A stretch of 64,000 nucleotides of DNA. It comes from Agrobacterium tumefaciens (GTDB lineage: Bacteria; Pseudomonadota; Alphaproteobacteria; Rhizobiales; Rhizobiaceae). The translations under genes and the position numbers were made by a program. Under the pieces are notes generated by a model. It saw only the letters and a program-made list of their open reading frames with translations. It was not told the DNA's origin and ran no database searches. This document shows positions 17,796 to 28,614 of the stretch, one piece after another. The stretch spans positions 62,001-126,000 of the forward strand of contig NZ_SUPW01000001.1 of assembly GCF_013337285.1 (NCBI RefSeq), read 5' to 3'. How positions within the stretch are numbered: position 1 is the first letter of the stretch; each line of letters begins with the position of its first letter.

Positions 17796-17883
17796 TAGGT
17801 AAGCATATGTCCCGACTGGTTTGCCGGCAAAAGTGTTATTAATTATTCTGAAAAATACCGCTGCTATTTTCCCCTGAAGGACG

Positions 17884-18735
17884 ATGGGGGACTGGGACAG
17901 GATGAATTTTCTCGGCATTACGGGCATGCAATATTCGGGTGTGCCTTTCACCAACAACCGCATTCTGCTGGCGGAAGATAGCAATGTGTTCACCCAGATG
18001 GTGAGCAGGCGCCTGAATGAAATGTTGGGCGTTTCCGTGGAGGCCTGTCGCTCTTTCGAGGAGTTGCAGGCCTGTTACGAACATTCGTCCGAGCCGGTGA
18101 CGTTGGCGATTTCCAACATCAACCTGCCGGGGGCGGAAAAGGGCGAGGCGCTGGAATATCTGATCGATCTTTCGATCCCGACCATCGTTTTCACCAGCAC
18201 CTTCCATGAGGCGACGCGCGAAACGCTGATCGCCAAGGATGTGGTCGATTACATTTTGAAGGACAATATTTTCGCCGTGGACATGCTGACGGAATCGGTC
18301 TGCCGGTTCCTCACCAACCACCGCCACCATGTGCTGATCGTCGATGACAGCCCGACGGCGCGGGCGCTGCTGTCGAGCCGTCTCAAGCGATATAATTTCC
18401 GGGTCAGTCTTGCTGACAGCGGTGCGAAGGCGCTGGAAATCCTGAAAGCCAATCCAGATATCGGCCTTGTGGTAACCGACTACAACATGCCTGACATTGA
18501 TGGTTTCGAACTGACGCGGCGCATCCGCACCGTGCGCGGATCGCACGAGTTGCGCATCATTGGCGTGTCTTCCTCCACCAACCGGCTGCTATCGGCGCGG
18601 TTCCTGAAGGCGGGCGGCAATGATTTCATGTTGCGACCGTTCATCGACGAGGAATTCTACTGCCGCGTTAACCAGAACCTTGACACGCTGGTGCAGATCC
18701 AGCTGGCCAAGGCCGGTGTGAGACCGGCGGCCTGA
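17884..18735 (+). CDS. Double-receiver response regulator without output domain
   Basis: 283 aa made of two receiver domains. The first (about 25-140) starts NRILLAEDSNVF and keeps Lys126, but the phospho-acceptor position holds Asn78 (ISNINLPG) instead of Asp. The second (about 148-270) has VLIVDDSPTAR, acceptor Asp199 (VVTDYNMPD) and Arg251 in place of the usual Lys (FMLRPF). No DNA-binding, GGDEF or enzyme domain follows. So the first receiver is probably not phosphorylated and the second may be, with altered switching. The partner kinase is not nearby. An alternative ATG lies at 17902. Confidence 0.9.
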   Translation: MGDWDRMNFLGITGMQYSGVPFTNNRILLAEDSNVFTQMVSRRLNEMLGVSVEACRSFEELQACYEHSSEPVTLAISNINLPGAEKGEALEYLIDLSIPTIVFTSTFHEATRETLIAKDVVDYILKDNIFAVDMLTESVCRFLTNHRHHVLIVDDSPTARALLSSRLKRYNFRVSLADSGAKALEILKANPDIGLVVTDYNMPDIDGFELTRRIRTVRGSHELRIIGVSSSTNRLLSARFLKAGGNDFMLRPFIDEEFYCRVNQNLDTLVQIQLAKAGVRPAA

Positions 18736-18750
18736 CAGGGCCTCTCTTCC

Positions 18751-20307
18751 TCAAAGCTGCGATTCAAGCGGCAGGAAACGCATGATGCCGGCGATGATCC
18801 GGCGGCTGATGGCCGCGTCGGGTTCACGCCGGTATATGGTTGGCTGACCCTGTTCTTCGGTCATCCAGATGATGCGTTTGCTGTCGTCAATATCCAGCTC
18901 GAAGCTCATGGTGCGGCGGATTTCTTCGGTGAAGATTTCATCCATGCGGGCAACCAGCGGGGCCGAGTTGAAAACGACGCCCATTTCCGTGTTGAGCGAG
19001 GCGGAGCGCGGATCGAAATTGAGCGAGCCAATATAGCCGGTCTTGCCGTCGCGGGTGAAAGCCTTGGTGTGCAGGCTCGCCTGTCCCGAACCGCGTAGGG
19101 TGAAGCCGCCCTGATCGGCCTGCGAGCGCAATTCATGCAGATGCACCCCACCCAATAGAAGCGGCTTTCGATAACGGGCATAACCGGCGTGAACGGCGGC
19201 GACATCGGTTGCGGCCAGCGAATTGGTGAGGATGGCGAGCGACACGCCGCGTTCGGCAAGGTTCAGGAAAATATCGACGCCCTGTTTGCCGGGAATGAAA
19301 TAGGGCGAGGTGATGTGCAGGCTCTCTGCCGCCGCCTGCATCAGCGGCAGCAGGCTTTCCATCAGGAAATTATGGCCCTTGCGGCGTTTTCCCGCCGCTT
19401 TCTCCGGCGGGTCGGCAAGCACATCCGCCGTGTCGACCCAATGCAGGCGGTCCGACATCAGGAAGTGATCGCGGCCATATTGGCTTTCGACGCGTTCCAG
19501 ATAGGGTTTTGCCGCCTCGCTTTTCGGCAGAGCATCAAGCTCACGCCGCAATCTGGCAAGCTTGCTCGGTCGTCTGGCCAGAAGCGAGCGTACCGGCACG
19601 GAAACGGCGCTGTTCCAGTAATCATCGAAAATTTCAGTGGCGTCGGCAACGATCCTGCCGAAGCCGAGAATATCGAAATCGTGGAAATTCGCCCGTTCGG
19701 CAGCATCGAAATAGGCGTCGCCAATATTGCGGCCGCCGACGATCACTGCCCGTCCGTCGGCAATCCACGCCTTGTTGTGCATGCGCCGGTTGACGCTTCG
19801 GAAGCGTAGCACCAGCTCCAGGCCTCGATACAGGATGTTTTCCCGCGCCCTTGTGGGATTGAACAGACGCAGCTCGATATTCGGATGGCTGTCGATGGCG
19901 TGGAATATTCGGTCGGAGATGGAGACGCCGAGATCGTCGAGAAGCAGCCGCACGCGCACGCCGCGGTCGGCGGCGGCGATGACTTCGCGCATCATCAGCC
20001 GCCCGGTCAGATCGGCATTCCACATGTAATACATCAGATCGAGGCTGCGCCCCGCAGCCCGTGCCGCCGCCATGCGCACCGCAAAGGCATCAAGATTGGA
20101 ATGCAGCAGGCAGAGCGCGTTTTTCTCGGTCCAGCCGTTTTTTATCGACTGCCAATGCCGGTCAAGCCCGGTTTCATCCTCCGCCACGGGCAGGGCGGTG
20201 GAAGGGCGCTTGGGAATTGCCTTTTCCCGCTGTTTGCCGATGACGACGAACAGGCCCGATCCGAGGACCAGCAGAAGAATGGCAATGAAGACCGTAAATG
20301 CAGTCAC
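18751..20307 (-). CDS. Phospholipase D family protein (cardiolipin-synthase-like)
   Basis: 518 aa with an N-terminal membrane helix (about 3-25) and two PLD motifs: HNKAWIADGRAVIVGGRN in the first half and HTKAFTRDGKTGYIGSLNFD in the second. Both keep the HxKxxxxD core, so both half-sites should be active. The order, spacing and C-terminal RSASLNTEMGVV are like ClsC-type cardiolipin synthases, which join phosphatidyl groups in the membrane. A lipid or phosphodiester substrate other than cardiolipin is possible. It is convergent with the response regulator, 15 bp between the stops. Confidence 0.87.
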   Translation of the reverse strand: MTAFTVFIAILLLVLGSGLFVVIGKQREKAIPKRPSTALPVAEDETGLDRHWQSIKNGWTEKNALCLLHSNLDAFAVRMAAARAAGRSLDLMYYMWNADLTGRLMMREVIAAADRGVRVRLLLDDLGVSISDRIFHAIDSHPNIELRLFNPTRARENILYRGLELVLRFRSVNRRMHNKAWIADGRAVIVGGRNIGDAYFDAAERANFHDFDILGFGRIVADATEIFDDYWNSAVSVPVRSLLARRPSKLARLRRELDALPKSEAAKPYLERVESQYGRDHFLMSDRLHWVDTADVLADPPEKAAGKRRKGHNFLMESLLPLMQAAAESLHITSPYFIPGKQGVDIFLNLAERGVSLAILTNSLAATDVAAVHAGYARYRKPLLLGGVHLHELRSQADQGGFTLRGSGQASLHTKAFTRDGKTGYIGSLNFDPRSASLNTEMGVVFNSAPLVARMDEIFTEEIRRTMSFELDIDDSKRIIWMTEEQGQPTIYRREPDAAISRRIIAGIMRFLPLESQL

Positions 20308-20449
20308 TTGGTTTGATCGCTCCCCAGCCTGAAGATTATCAGGCCGGGTGAAAACGCGCGAGGGCCTAAAGCGTTCACGGCATAAGAGAATTTTGGTTTC
20401 CCATAAAGCTGGCTGGTGGAACCGATACGCGATGGGGGCTTGTGAATCG

Positions 20450-20467
20450 CATAAGTGTGTGCTTATG
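20450..20467 (+). promoter_or_regulatory. Inverted repeat just upstream of arsR-type gene, likely operator
   Basis: CATAAG (20450-20455) and CTTATG (20462-20467) form a perfect 6-bp inverted repeat with a 6-base spacer, ending 7 bases before the ATG at 20475. ArsR-type repressors usually bind such short palindromes in their own promoter. Confidence 0.5.
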
Positions 20468-20474
20468 TGTTGTC

Positions 20475-20789
20475 ATGACAGAGAACGATATTTTCCGGGC
20501 GCTGGCCGATCCGACCCGCCGCGCCATTTTCGAAAAACTGGCGGATGGCGCCATGAACGCTTCCGCCCTGCGCGAAGGGATCGAGATCAGCCAGCCGGCC
20601 ATGTCGCAGCACCTGTCGGTCCTGCGCGGCGCCGGGCTTGTGGTTGAACGGCGGCAGGGCCGTTTCGTCAATTACGAGGTCGATCCGGACGGGCTGACAC
20701 GGATTGCGACCTGGCTCGGAAAATACCGCGCCTACTGGCCGCAACGCATAGAGGCTCTCAAGCTCCTGCTGAAGGATATGGATCAATGA
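20475..20789 (+). CDS. ArsR-family transcriptional regulator
   Basis: 104 aa from the ATG at 20475. The winged helix shows the classic IFRALADPTRRAIFEKL start and the recognition helix ISQPAMSQHLSVLRGAGL, then the wing VVERRQGRFVNYEV. No Cys-rich metal site is present, so it belongs to the metal-independent group often paired with SRPBCC (AHSA1) proteins, as here. It probably represses its own operon by binding the palindrome immediately upstream. An in-frame ATG at 20442 is possible but would lie upstream of the palindrome. The ATGA overlap with the next gene indicates translational coupling. Confidence 0.9.
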   Translation: MTENDIFRALADPTRRAIFEKLADGAMNASALREGIEISQPAMSQHLSVLRGAGLVVERRQGRFVNYEVDPDGLTRIATWLGKYRAYWPQRIEALKLLLKDMDQ

Positions 20790-21145
20790 ACAGGCAAACG
20801 CCCGCAGCGCCGAAAAACGGTCTTGAGCTTGAATATGATCTGGACGAGCCGCCACAGAAGGTCTGGCGTGCGATCAGCATTCCGGCGTTTCGCGAACACT
20901 GGTTGCCGAAGGAGGCTCTGGCGGAACCCGAGGCGATCGATATCAAGCCGGGCCGGGAAGTCTGCTACAGGCTGCGGGAGGATCACCCGCCATTTCTGGA
21001 AAGCACCGTCACCTTCAGGATCGCCTCAAACGACCGGGGCGGCACCAGCCTGCGGGTCATTCATGAGTTGCCGGTCATCAAGCACAGCCGGATGACAAAG
21101 GCCGCCGCAAACCACAACGGTTCGCCGATCAAGCTCGCCGCCTGA
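20786..21145 (+). CDS. SRPBCC (AHSA1-like) domain protein, short
   Basis: 119 aa. The sequence [20 protein letters not shown] is the first strand and helix of an AHSA1/START-like fold, followed by FREHWLPKE and the strand [10 protein letters not shown]. Family members are usually about 140-160 aa, so the C-terminal helix is short or replaced by the basic tail [14 protein letters not shown]. Proteins like this pair with ArsR regulators and bind an unknown hydrophobic ligand in a cavity. It overlaps the arsR stop (ATGA) and is followed 38 bp later by a ClpP gene on the same strand, possibly one transcript. Confidence 0.8.
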   Translation: MNRQTPAAPKNGLELEYDLDEPPQKVWRAISIPAFREHWLPKEALAEPEAIDIKPGREVCYRLREDHPPFLESTVTFRIASNDRGGTSLRVIHELPVIKHSRMTKAAANHNGSPIKLAA

Positions 21146-21183
21146 TCCATTTCCCGACATTTTCAAACGACAGGAGTTCGCCA

Positions 21184-21795
21184 ATGCGCGAAGCGATGCA
21201 ACTCGTCCCTATGGTAGTCGAACAATCCGCAAGGGGAGAACGGTCTTTCGACATCTATTCCCGCCTGTTGCGGGAAAGGATCATCTTTCTCAACGGTGAG
21301 GTCAACGATGCTGTTTCCGCGCTGGTCTGCGCGCAATTGCTGTTTCTGGAGGCGGAAAACCCGAAGAAGCCGATCCATCTCTACATCAACTCACCGGGTG
21401 GCGTCGTGACCAGCGGTCTCGCAATGTATGACACCATGCGCTACATCCGCGCGCCGGTTCATACTGTGTGCATGGGGACTGCCCGCTCGATGGGCTCGTT
21501 CCTGCTTATGGCCGGCGAACCGGGGGCGCGGGCGGCATTGCCCAACGCCAGCATCCTCATTCACCAGCCGTCCGGCGGTTTTCAGGGGCAGGCGTCGGAT
21601 ATGCTCATCCATGCTGAAGAAATCAGGCAGACAAAGCACCGCATGACGCGGCTTTATGCCGAGCATTGCAAGCGCAGCTACGACGAGTTTGAAGCGGCAA
21701 TGGACCGCGACCGTTTCATGACGGTGGAAGAGGCACTGGAATGGGGATTGATCGACCGCATTCTGGACGTTCGCGAGGATGTTGCGGTAGCATGA
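21184..21795 (+). CDS. clpP: ATP-dependent Clp protease proteolytic subunit (ClpP paralogue)
   Basis: 203 aa, normal length. The catalytic triad is in place: Ser102 in ARSMGS, His127 in LIHQPSGG, and the Asp in DRDRFM near 176. The Gly-rich strand [19 protein letters not shown] forms the oxyanion region. It should form a double heptameric ring that degrades proteins fed by ClpA/ClpX-type unfoldases. The motif around the Ser is usually GQAASMG; here it is GTARSMG, a change just before the nucleophile. It lies away from tig-clpX-lon and follows the ArsR-SRPBCC pair, so it is likely an accessory paralogue, perhaps stress-regulated. Confidence 0.9.
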   Translation: MREAMQLVPMVVEQSARGERSFDIYSRLLRERIIFLNGEVNDAVSALVCAQLLFLEAENPKKPIHLYINSPGGVVTSGLAMYDTMRYIRAPVHTVCMGTARSMGSFLLMAGEPGARAALPNASILIHQPSGGFQGQASDMLIHAEEIRQTKHRMTRLYAEHCKRSYDEFEAAMDRDRFMTVEEALEWGLIDRILDVREDVAVA

Positions 21796-21803
21796 CGTAA
21801 AGC

Positions 21804-21832
21804 GTCCCGGCCTGCGCATGGCTGGCCGGGAC
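21804..21832. repeat. Hairpin between convergent clpP and parE
   Basis: A perfect 9-bp stem (21804-21812 with 21824-21832), GTCCCGGCC/GGCCGGGAC. No T-tract follows on either strand, so a terminator role is uncertain. Confidence 0.5.
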
Positions 21833-21838
21833 GGATGA

Positions 21839-23965
21839 TCAGATATCCAGATTATCCGCAAACGCCGCGCGTTCCTGAATGAAGCGGAAGCGGGCGTCCG
21901 CTTTCGTGCCCATCAGATTGTCGACAGCCTCGCGGGTGCCTTCGAAATCCACATCGTCGATCTCGACGCGCAGCAGGGTGCGCTTGCCGGGATCCATGGT
22001 GGTTTCCTTCAGCTGCGCGGCCATCATTTCGCCGAGGCCTTTGAAGCGGCCGATTTCGACCTTCTTGCCCTTGAACATGGTCTCCATCAGCTCGGCGCGG
22101 TGGGCGTCGTCGCGGGCATAGGCGCTCTTTGCACCCTGACGGATGACGTAAAGCGGCGGCACGGCCAGATAGAGGTGGTTGCCGCGAATGAGTTCCGGCA
22201 TTTCCTGATAGAAGAAGGTGATGAGCAGCGAGGCGATATGCGCGCCATCGACATCGGCATCGGTCATGATGATGATGCGCTCGTAGCGCAGATCCTCTTC
22301 GCGGTATTTGGTGCGGGTGCCGCAGCCGAGCGCCTGAATGAGATCGGCGATCTGCTGGTTGGCGGAGAGTTTTTCGCGGCTGGCACTGCCGACGTTGAGG
22401 ATTTTACCGCGCAGCGGCAGAATGGCCTGATTGGCGCGGTTGCGCGCCTGTTTGGCAGAGCCGCCAGCCGAATCACCCTCGACGATGAAGAGTTCGGCAT
22501 TTTCGGCCGTGTTCTGGGAGCAGTCCGCCAGCTTGCCGGGCAGGCGCAGCTTGCGCACCGCCGTCTTGCGGTTGACTTCCTTTTCCTTGCGGCGGCGCAG
22601 GCGGTCCTCGGCACGCTCGATCACCCAGTCGAGCAGCTTGTCCGCTTCGCCCGGATTACCGGCGAGATAATGGTCGAAGGGATCGCGCAGCGCATTTTCA
22701 ACGATGCGCTGGGCTTCGACGGTCGCCAGCTTGTCCTTGGTCTGGCCGACGAATTCCGGCTCGCGAATGAAGACCGAGAGCATGCCGGCTGCCGAAATCA
22801 TCACGTCGTCGGTGGTGATTTCCTTGGCGCGCTTGTTCTGCGTCAGCTCGGCATAGTTTTTCAGGCCCTTGGTCAGCGCGATGCGGAAACCCGCCTCATG
22901 CGTGCCGCCTTCGGGGGTCGGAATGGTGTTGCAATAGGAATGGATCTGCGTATCGCCGCCATACCAGGTGACCGCCCATTCCAGCGCGCCGTGGCCGCCG
23001 GTCTTTTCCGTTCGCCCTGAGAAAATCTCGCGGGTAACGGTGAATTCCTTGCCGAGCGTGGCGGCCAGATAATCCTTCAGGCCGCCCGGAAAATGGAACA
23101 CTGCCTTTTCGGGGATTTCTCCATCGGCCGGCACCATGCCGGGATCGCAGCTCCAGCGGATTTCAACGCCGCCGAACAGATAGGCCTTGGAGCGGGCCAT
23201 GCGGAAGATGCGGGCCGGTTCGAATTTGGCGTGATCGCCGAAAATCTGCGGATCGGGATGGAAACGCACGCGGGTGCCGCGGCGGTTGTGCACATCGCCC
23301 AGTTCCTCAAGCCCGCCGATCGGCGCGCCGCGCGAAAAGCGCTGGCGGTAGAGCTTGCGGTTACGGGCGACTTCCACTTCCAAGAGATCGGACAGCGCAT
23401 TGACCACGGACACGCCGACGCCGTGCAGGCCGCCTGACGTCTCATAGGCCTTGCCGTCGAACTTGCCGCCGGCATGCAGCTTGGTCATGATGACTTCCAG
23501 CGTCGATTTACCGGGAACCTGCGGGTGGTTTTCCACCGGGATACCACGACCGTTGTCGGTGACAGTCAGGAAGCCTTCGGCATCGAGATGGACCTCGATG
23601 AAATTGGCGTGGCCGGCGACGGCCTCGTCCATGGAGTTGTCGATGACTTCGGCAAAGAGGTGGTGCAGCGCCTTCTCGTCGGTGCCGCCGATATACATGC
23701 CGGGCCGCATGCGCACCGGCTCCAGCCCTTCGAGCACGCGGATCGACGATGCGCCATAGTCGTCACCGGAAGGAGACACGGGCGCGGGTGGAGCAGGCGG
23801 GTTGGCGGCCGCAACGGCTGCGGGTTTCGGCTGCACATTCACATTCGCAGCGGCGGTCGCCGGGGCCTTCGCGGGTTTGCCCGCGTCCTCGTTCGTTTCC
23901 GTTTCGCTGTTTTGTGCCGCCGGAAGACCGGAGAAGAGATCGTTGCTGTCGTCCATCATGTCCAA
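21839..23965 (-). CDS. parE: DNA topoisomerase IV subunit B
   Basis: 708 aa. The GHKL ATPase domain is clear: VIDNSMDEAVAGHANFIEVH, DNGRGIPVENHP and GGLHGVGVSVVNALSD. A transducer domain and the TOPRIM domain follow (FIVEGDSAGGSAKQARNRAN, MTDADVDGAHI). It pairs with ParC to decatenate sister chromosomes. I call it ParE rather than GyrB by its length, the DLFSG start and the short insert after TOPRIM. An unstructured N-terminal extension of about 70 residues (rich in Ala, Pro and Val) precedes the ATPase domain. The first ATG could also be the third or fourth codon. Confidence 0.9.
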   Translation of the reverse strand: MDMMDDSNDLFSGLPAAQNSETETNEDAGKPAKAPATAAANVNVQPKPAAVAAANPPAPPAPVSPSGDDYGASSIRVLEGLEPVRMRPGMYIGGTDEKALHHLFAEVIDNSMDEAVAGHANFIEVHLDAEGFLTVTDNGRGIPVENHPQVPGKSTLEVIMTKLHAGGKFDGKAYETSGGLHGVGVSVVNALSDLLEVEVARNRKLYRQRFSRGAPIGGLEELGDVHNRRGTRVRFHPDPQIFGDHAKFEPARIFRMARSKAYLFGGVEIRWSCDPGMVPADGEIPEKAVFHFPGGLKDYLAATLGKEFTVTREIFSGRTEKTGGHGALEWAVTWYGGDTQIHSYCNTIPTPEGGTHEAGFRIALTKGLKNYAELTQNKRAKEITTDDVMISAAGMLSVFIREPEFVGQTKDKLATVEAQRIVENALRDPFDHYLAGNPGEADKLLDWVIERAEDRLRRRKEKEVNRKTAVRKLRLPGKLADCSQNTAENAELFIVEGDSAGGSAKQARNRANQAILPLRGKILNVGSASREKLSANQQIADLIQALGCGTRTKYREEDLRYERIIIMTDADVDGAHIASLLITFFYQEMPELIRGNHLYLAVPPLYVIRQGAKSAYARDDAHRAELMETMFKGKKVEIGRFKGLGEMMAAQLKETTMDPGKRTLLRVEIDDVDFEGTREAVDNLMGTKADARFRFIQERAAFADNLDI

Positions 23966-24167
23966 GGTTCAAAAATAGTGTCGTCAGAATTTCGCCAGGC
24001 GAATCATTTTGTATATGGGGGCGATTATAACGCCAAAGATGTAAGGCATGTGGCCGAATGCGGCGTGCCACTTGCCGAGACCATGTCAGGGTTTCGCAAC
24101 AGGAGGATTGCGCCGCCGCCCTTGTGATGGCAAGTCTCGCAGCCACGAATGAACGGTTAGCCAAGTC

Positions 24168-25049
24168 ATGTCCACAGCTCATTTCACGTTTTGTACTCTT
24201 TTCTGCCTGACTGTTGCGGTGATGCCGGGCGCTGCTTCCGCTGCCGATGGGCCGCTGCGGCCCTTCAAGGACGAGCTGTTTTCCAGCCAGACGGTGCTTT
24301 CCACCGGGGATGGTGGTGCATCCGAGGTGATCGATTATCAGGAAATGCGCGACATTAACGGCCGCGACGAGGTGCCGGAGCGGCGAGTGAAGCGACAATA
24401 TGTCGATATGACGCCGAAGAAGGCGCAGGCGCTGGAAACCATGTCCGTGGAGGGCAGGGCGCTTGAGGTTGGTCGCGTCGGACCGGCAAGCGGGCAGGCC
24501 TTCACGGTGATCTTCATTCATGGTCGCGGCGGCGACCGGCGGCTGGGCATGAACGACTATACGTTCGGCGGCAATTTCAACCGGCTGAAAAATCTCGCTG
24601 TCGCCAATGGCGGCACCTATTATGTGCCGAGCGTGCGCTCCTTTGATGAAAACGGCGTTGCCGATGTCGCCGCGCTGATTGCCGATGCGGCTCAGAAATC
24701 GGGTGGAAAGCCCGTGGTGCTGGCCTGTGCCTCGATGGGCAGTTTCATCTGCTATGGCATCAGCCGCGACAAGGTGGCTGTCGCCAATCTTATGGGTATG
24801 GCGATTCTGGGTGGTGCGGTCGATCCCGATTTTCCGAAAAGCGCCTTTGCCAGAGCGAAAAAGCCGGTCTGGTTTACCCATGGCAGCGCCGACAAGGTCT
24901 ATTCGGGGGATCAGCAGGCGACGATCTTCCGTGCATTACTGAAGGCCGGGGCGCCGGCGCGGTTTACGCGGTTCGAGACCGGCAGCCACGGGACGCCGGT
25001 GCGCATGACCGACTGGCGGGCGGTTTTGAACTGGATTTTGAGCCGTTGA
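24168..25049 (+). CDS. Secreted alpha/beta hydrolase, unknown substrate
   Basis: 293 aa with a signal peptide (FCTLFCLTVAVMPGAASA). The hydrolase core has AFTVIFIHGRGGDRRLGMND (oxyanion-hole strand), a nucleophile elbow ACASMGSF in which the first Gly is replaced by Cys-Ala, an Asp in THGSADKVYSG and a late His in ETGSHGTPVRM. The triad Ser/Asp/His is therefore plausible. The product acts outside the cytoplasm. It is divergent from parE (about 200 bp). Substrate unknown. Confidence 0.8.
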   Translation: MSTAHFTFCTLFCLTVAVMPGAASAADGPLRPFKDELFSSQTVLSTGDGGASEVIDYQEMRDINGRDEVPERRVKRQYVDMTPKKAQALETMSVEGRALEVGRVGPASGQAFTVIFIHGRGGDRRLGMNDYTFGGNFNRLKNLAVANGGTYYVPSVRSFDENGVADVAALIADAAQKSGGKPVVLACASMGSFICYGISRDKVAVANLMGMAILGGAVDPDFPKSAFARAKKPVWFTHGSADKVYSGDQQATIFRALLKAGAPARFTRFETGSHGTPVRMTDWRAVLNWILSR

Positions 25050-25263
25050 GGCTTCCATTTGGATCAGCGACGGTAAATTTTTCGAAATTGGCGGTCGTTT
25101 TGAACCTTCGGGCCGCTTTTTTGTACCATTTGTTGCCGGGGCCGTTTAAAGGAATATCCCGGGATTTCCGGCAGTGTTTCTGTCGCGATTATGGGCCGTG
25201 AGACGGCTGAGGGAAGGGGTGTCGTCAATGCGGCCGCCTCGAGACAAAGGGAATGGGATACGC

Positions 25264-26034
25264 ATGACGCCGAATGTTCGACCGCTTGTTGCCGGAAACT
25301 GGAAGATGAACGGCACGCGTGCCTCGCTCGATCAGATCAAGGCCATGGCAGAAGGCGTCAAGGGCGCGCTGTCGGAGAAGATGGACGCGCTGATCTGCCC
25401 ACCCTCGACCCTGCTTTATGTGGCGACGGCGCTGTGCGATGACAGCCCGCTGCTGATCGGCGCGCAGGATTGCCACCAGAACGCATCCGGCGCGCATACT
25501 GGCGATATTTCCGCCGAGATGATCGCCGACTGCTTCGGCACCCATGTCATCGTCGGTCATTCCGAGCGCCGCACTGACCACGCCGAGACGGATCATCTGG
25601 TGCGCGCCAAGGCTGTTGCGGCCCATCAGGCCGATCTTATCGCCATCGTCTGCATTGGCGAGACGGCGGATGAGCGCAAGGCGGGCCAGACGCTCGACAT
25701 TCTCAAGCGCCAACTGGCCGGCTCCCTGCCGGATGAGGCGACTGCTGAAAACACCGTCATCGCCTATGAGCCTGTCTGGGCGATCGGCACCGGTCTTACC
25801 CCCACCACGCAGGATGTGCGCGAGGCCCATGCCTTCATGCGCGACGAACTCGTCAAGCGCTTCGGTGATGCCGGCAAGACCATGCGTATTCTCTATGGCG
25901 GTTCGGTGAAGCCCGCCAATGCGCTGGAACTGATGGGCGTCGAGAACGTGGATGGCGCGCTGATCGGCGGCGCCAGCTTGAAAGCTTCCGACTTCCTGTC
26001 CATCTATGCGGCATATGAGCAACTGACGGCCTGA
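25264..26034 (+). CDS. tpiA: Triose-phosphate isomerase
   Basis: 256 aa. Interconverts dihydroxyacetone phosphate and glyceraldehyde-3-phosphate in glycolysis/gluconeogenesis. The catalytic features are complete: substrate-binding GNWKMNG, catalytic His in VIVGHSERR, Glu in [11 protein letters not shown] (loop 6) and the phosphate-binding YGGSVKPAN and GALIGGAS. The ATG at 25264 is the right start, because the longer frame from 25174 adds a non-homologous leader; GGGA precedes it. First gene of a tpiA-secG-pyrG run on the same strand. Confidence 0.97.
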   Translation: MTPNVRPLVAGNWKMNGTRASLDQIKAMAEGVKGALSEKMDALICPPSTLLYVATALCDDSPLLIGAQDCHQNASGAHTGDISAEMIADCFGTHVIVGHSERRTDHAETDHLVRAKAVAAHQADLIAIVCIGETADERKAGQTLDILKRQLAGSLPDEATAENTVIAYEPVWAIGTGLTPTTQDVREAHAFMRDELVKRFGDAGKTMRILYGGSVKPANALELMGVENVDGALIGGASLKASDFLSIYAAYEQLTA

Positions 26035-26149
26035 GACCAGCTTTCCTGTCACAGGGGTTGGAAAGGGGCTTGGAATAAACCTTCGCCTCATGTAAAGAGC
26101 CGCGAAACCTTCTTTGTAGTGCTCCGCGCGGGGCATGGAATGGATTGTC

Positions 26150-26602
26150 ATGCAGACCGTTTTGATTGTTATACACCTCATGATCGTGCTGGCGCTTGTC
26201 GGCGTGGTCCTGATCCAGCGTTCCGAAGGCGGCGGCCTCGGTATCGGCGGCGGTTCGGGCTTCATGTCCGCGCGCGGAACGGCCAATGCGTTGACCCGCA
26301 CCACGGGTATCCTCGCCGCACTGTTCTTCCTGACGTCGCTCGGCCTTGGTCTTATGACCCGTTACGAAGCGCGCCCGACCGATATTCTGAACCGTATTCC
26401 GGCCACGCAAGGTCAGGGCAACGGCATTCTCGACACGCTCGGCCCGGCAACGACGCCCGCAACACCGGCTCCGGCTGGAAATGGCGTTCCGACCAATAGT
26501 GGCGCAGCAGCGCCCGCCCAGACGGCTCCGGCCGCTTCCGGCGCGGCCGCCCCGGCACCGGCGCAGCCCGCCGATCCGAACGCAGTTCCGACCGGTCAAT
26601 AA
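26150..26602 (+). CDS. secG: Preprotein translocase subunit SecG
   Basis: About 150 aa. SecG has two membrane helices and supports SecYEG-dependent protein export. The family pattern is clear: MQTVLIVIHLMIVLALVGVV, then IQRSEGGGLGIGGGSG, then helix two (GILAALFFLTSLGLGLM). The C-terminal half is a long Ala/Pro/Thr-rich tail, common in rhizobial SecG. The start at 26150 gives the standard N terminus; an ATG at 26135 is possible. It lies 115 bp after tpiA, and a terminator separates it from pyrG. Confidence 0.93.
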   Translation: MQTVLIVIHLMIVLALVGVVLIQRSEGGGLGIGGGSGFMSARGTANALTRTTGILAALFFLTSLGLGLMTRYEARPTDILNRIPATQGQGNGILDTLGPATTPATPAPAGNGVPTNSGAAAPAQTAPAASGAAAPAPAQPADPNAVPTGQ

Positions 26603-26623
26603 GCCCGGTTCTGATTTAACACT

Positions 26624-26655
26624 CCGGCAGGCCAAAAGCCTGCCGGTTTTCTTTT
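26624..26655 (+). terminator. Intrinsic terminator after secG
   Basis: A 9-bp perfect stem (26624-26632 with 26638-26646) with a 5-base loop, followed by TTTTCTTTT. Confidence 0.9.
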
Positions 26656-26698
26656 GTTCGCATTCCGCCGCGTCCCATCGTAAATTCGTCAACAGTGA

Positions 26699-28390
<1,692 letters not shown>

Positions 28391-28414
28391 CGGTTTGAAT
28401 TGAATGATACGAAG

Positions 28415-28438
28415 AGGGCCGCTTTTGCGGCCCTTTTT
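28415..28438 (+). terminator. Intrinsic terminator after pyrG
   Basis: AGGGCCGC / GCGGCCCT stem with a TTTT loop, then five T. Confidence 0.9.
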
Positions 28439-28453
28439 GTATGCGCTCTCTGT

Positions 28454-28539
28454 CGTCATGCTCGGGCCTGTCCCGAGCATCTGCTACGTTGCGATTGGCG
28501 ATACGTTTGCAGATCCTCGGCACAAGACCGAGGATGACG
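28454..28539. repeat. Rhizobial palindromic intergenic repeat
   Basis: Two diverged inverted arms: 28454-28486 contains CTCGGGCCTGTCCCGAG, and 28505-28539 contains CCTCGGCACAAGACCGAGG. Each arm is a hairpin by itself and the arms are roughly reverse complements of each other. The pattern is familiar from intergenic mosaic repeats in rhizobial chromosomes. Confidence 0.7.
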
Positions 28540-28561
28540 TCGCGCAGCGATGTCTGTTTAA

Positions 28562-28587
28562 ACAAAAAAACGGGCCCGAAGGCCCGT
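28562..28587 (-). terminator. Intrinsic terminator of fumC
   Basis: On the minus strand ACGGGCC-TTCG-GGCCCGT forms a 7-bp stem followed by a run of T. It lies 28 bp past the fumC stop. Confidence 0.9.
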
Positions 28588-28614
28588 TCTGCATTCCACT
28601 AAAATCCAACCGGT

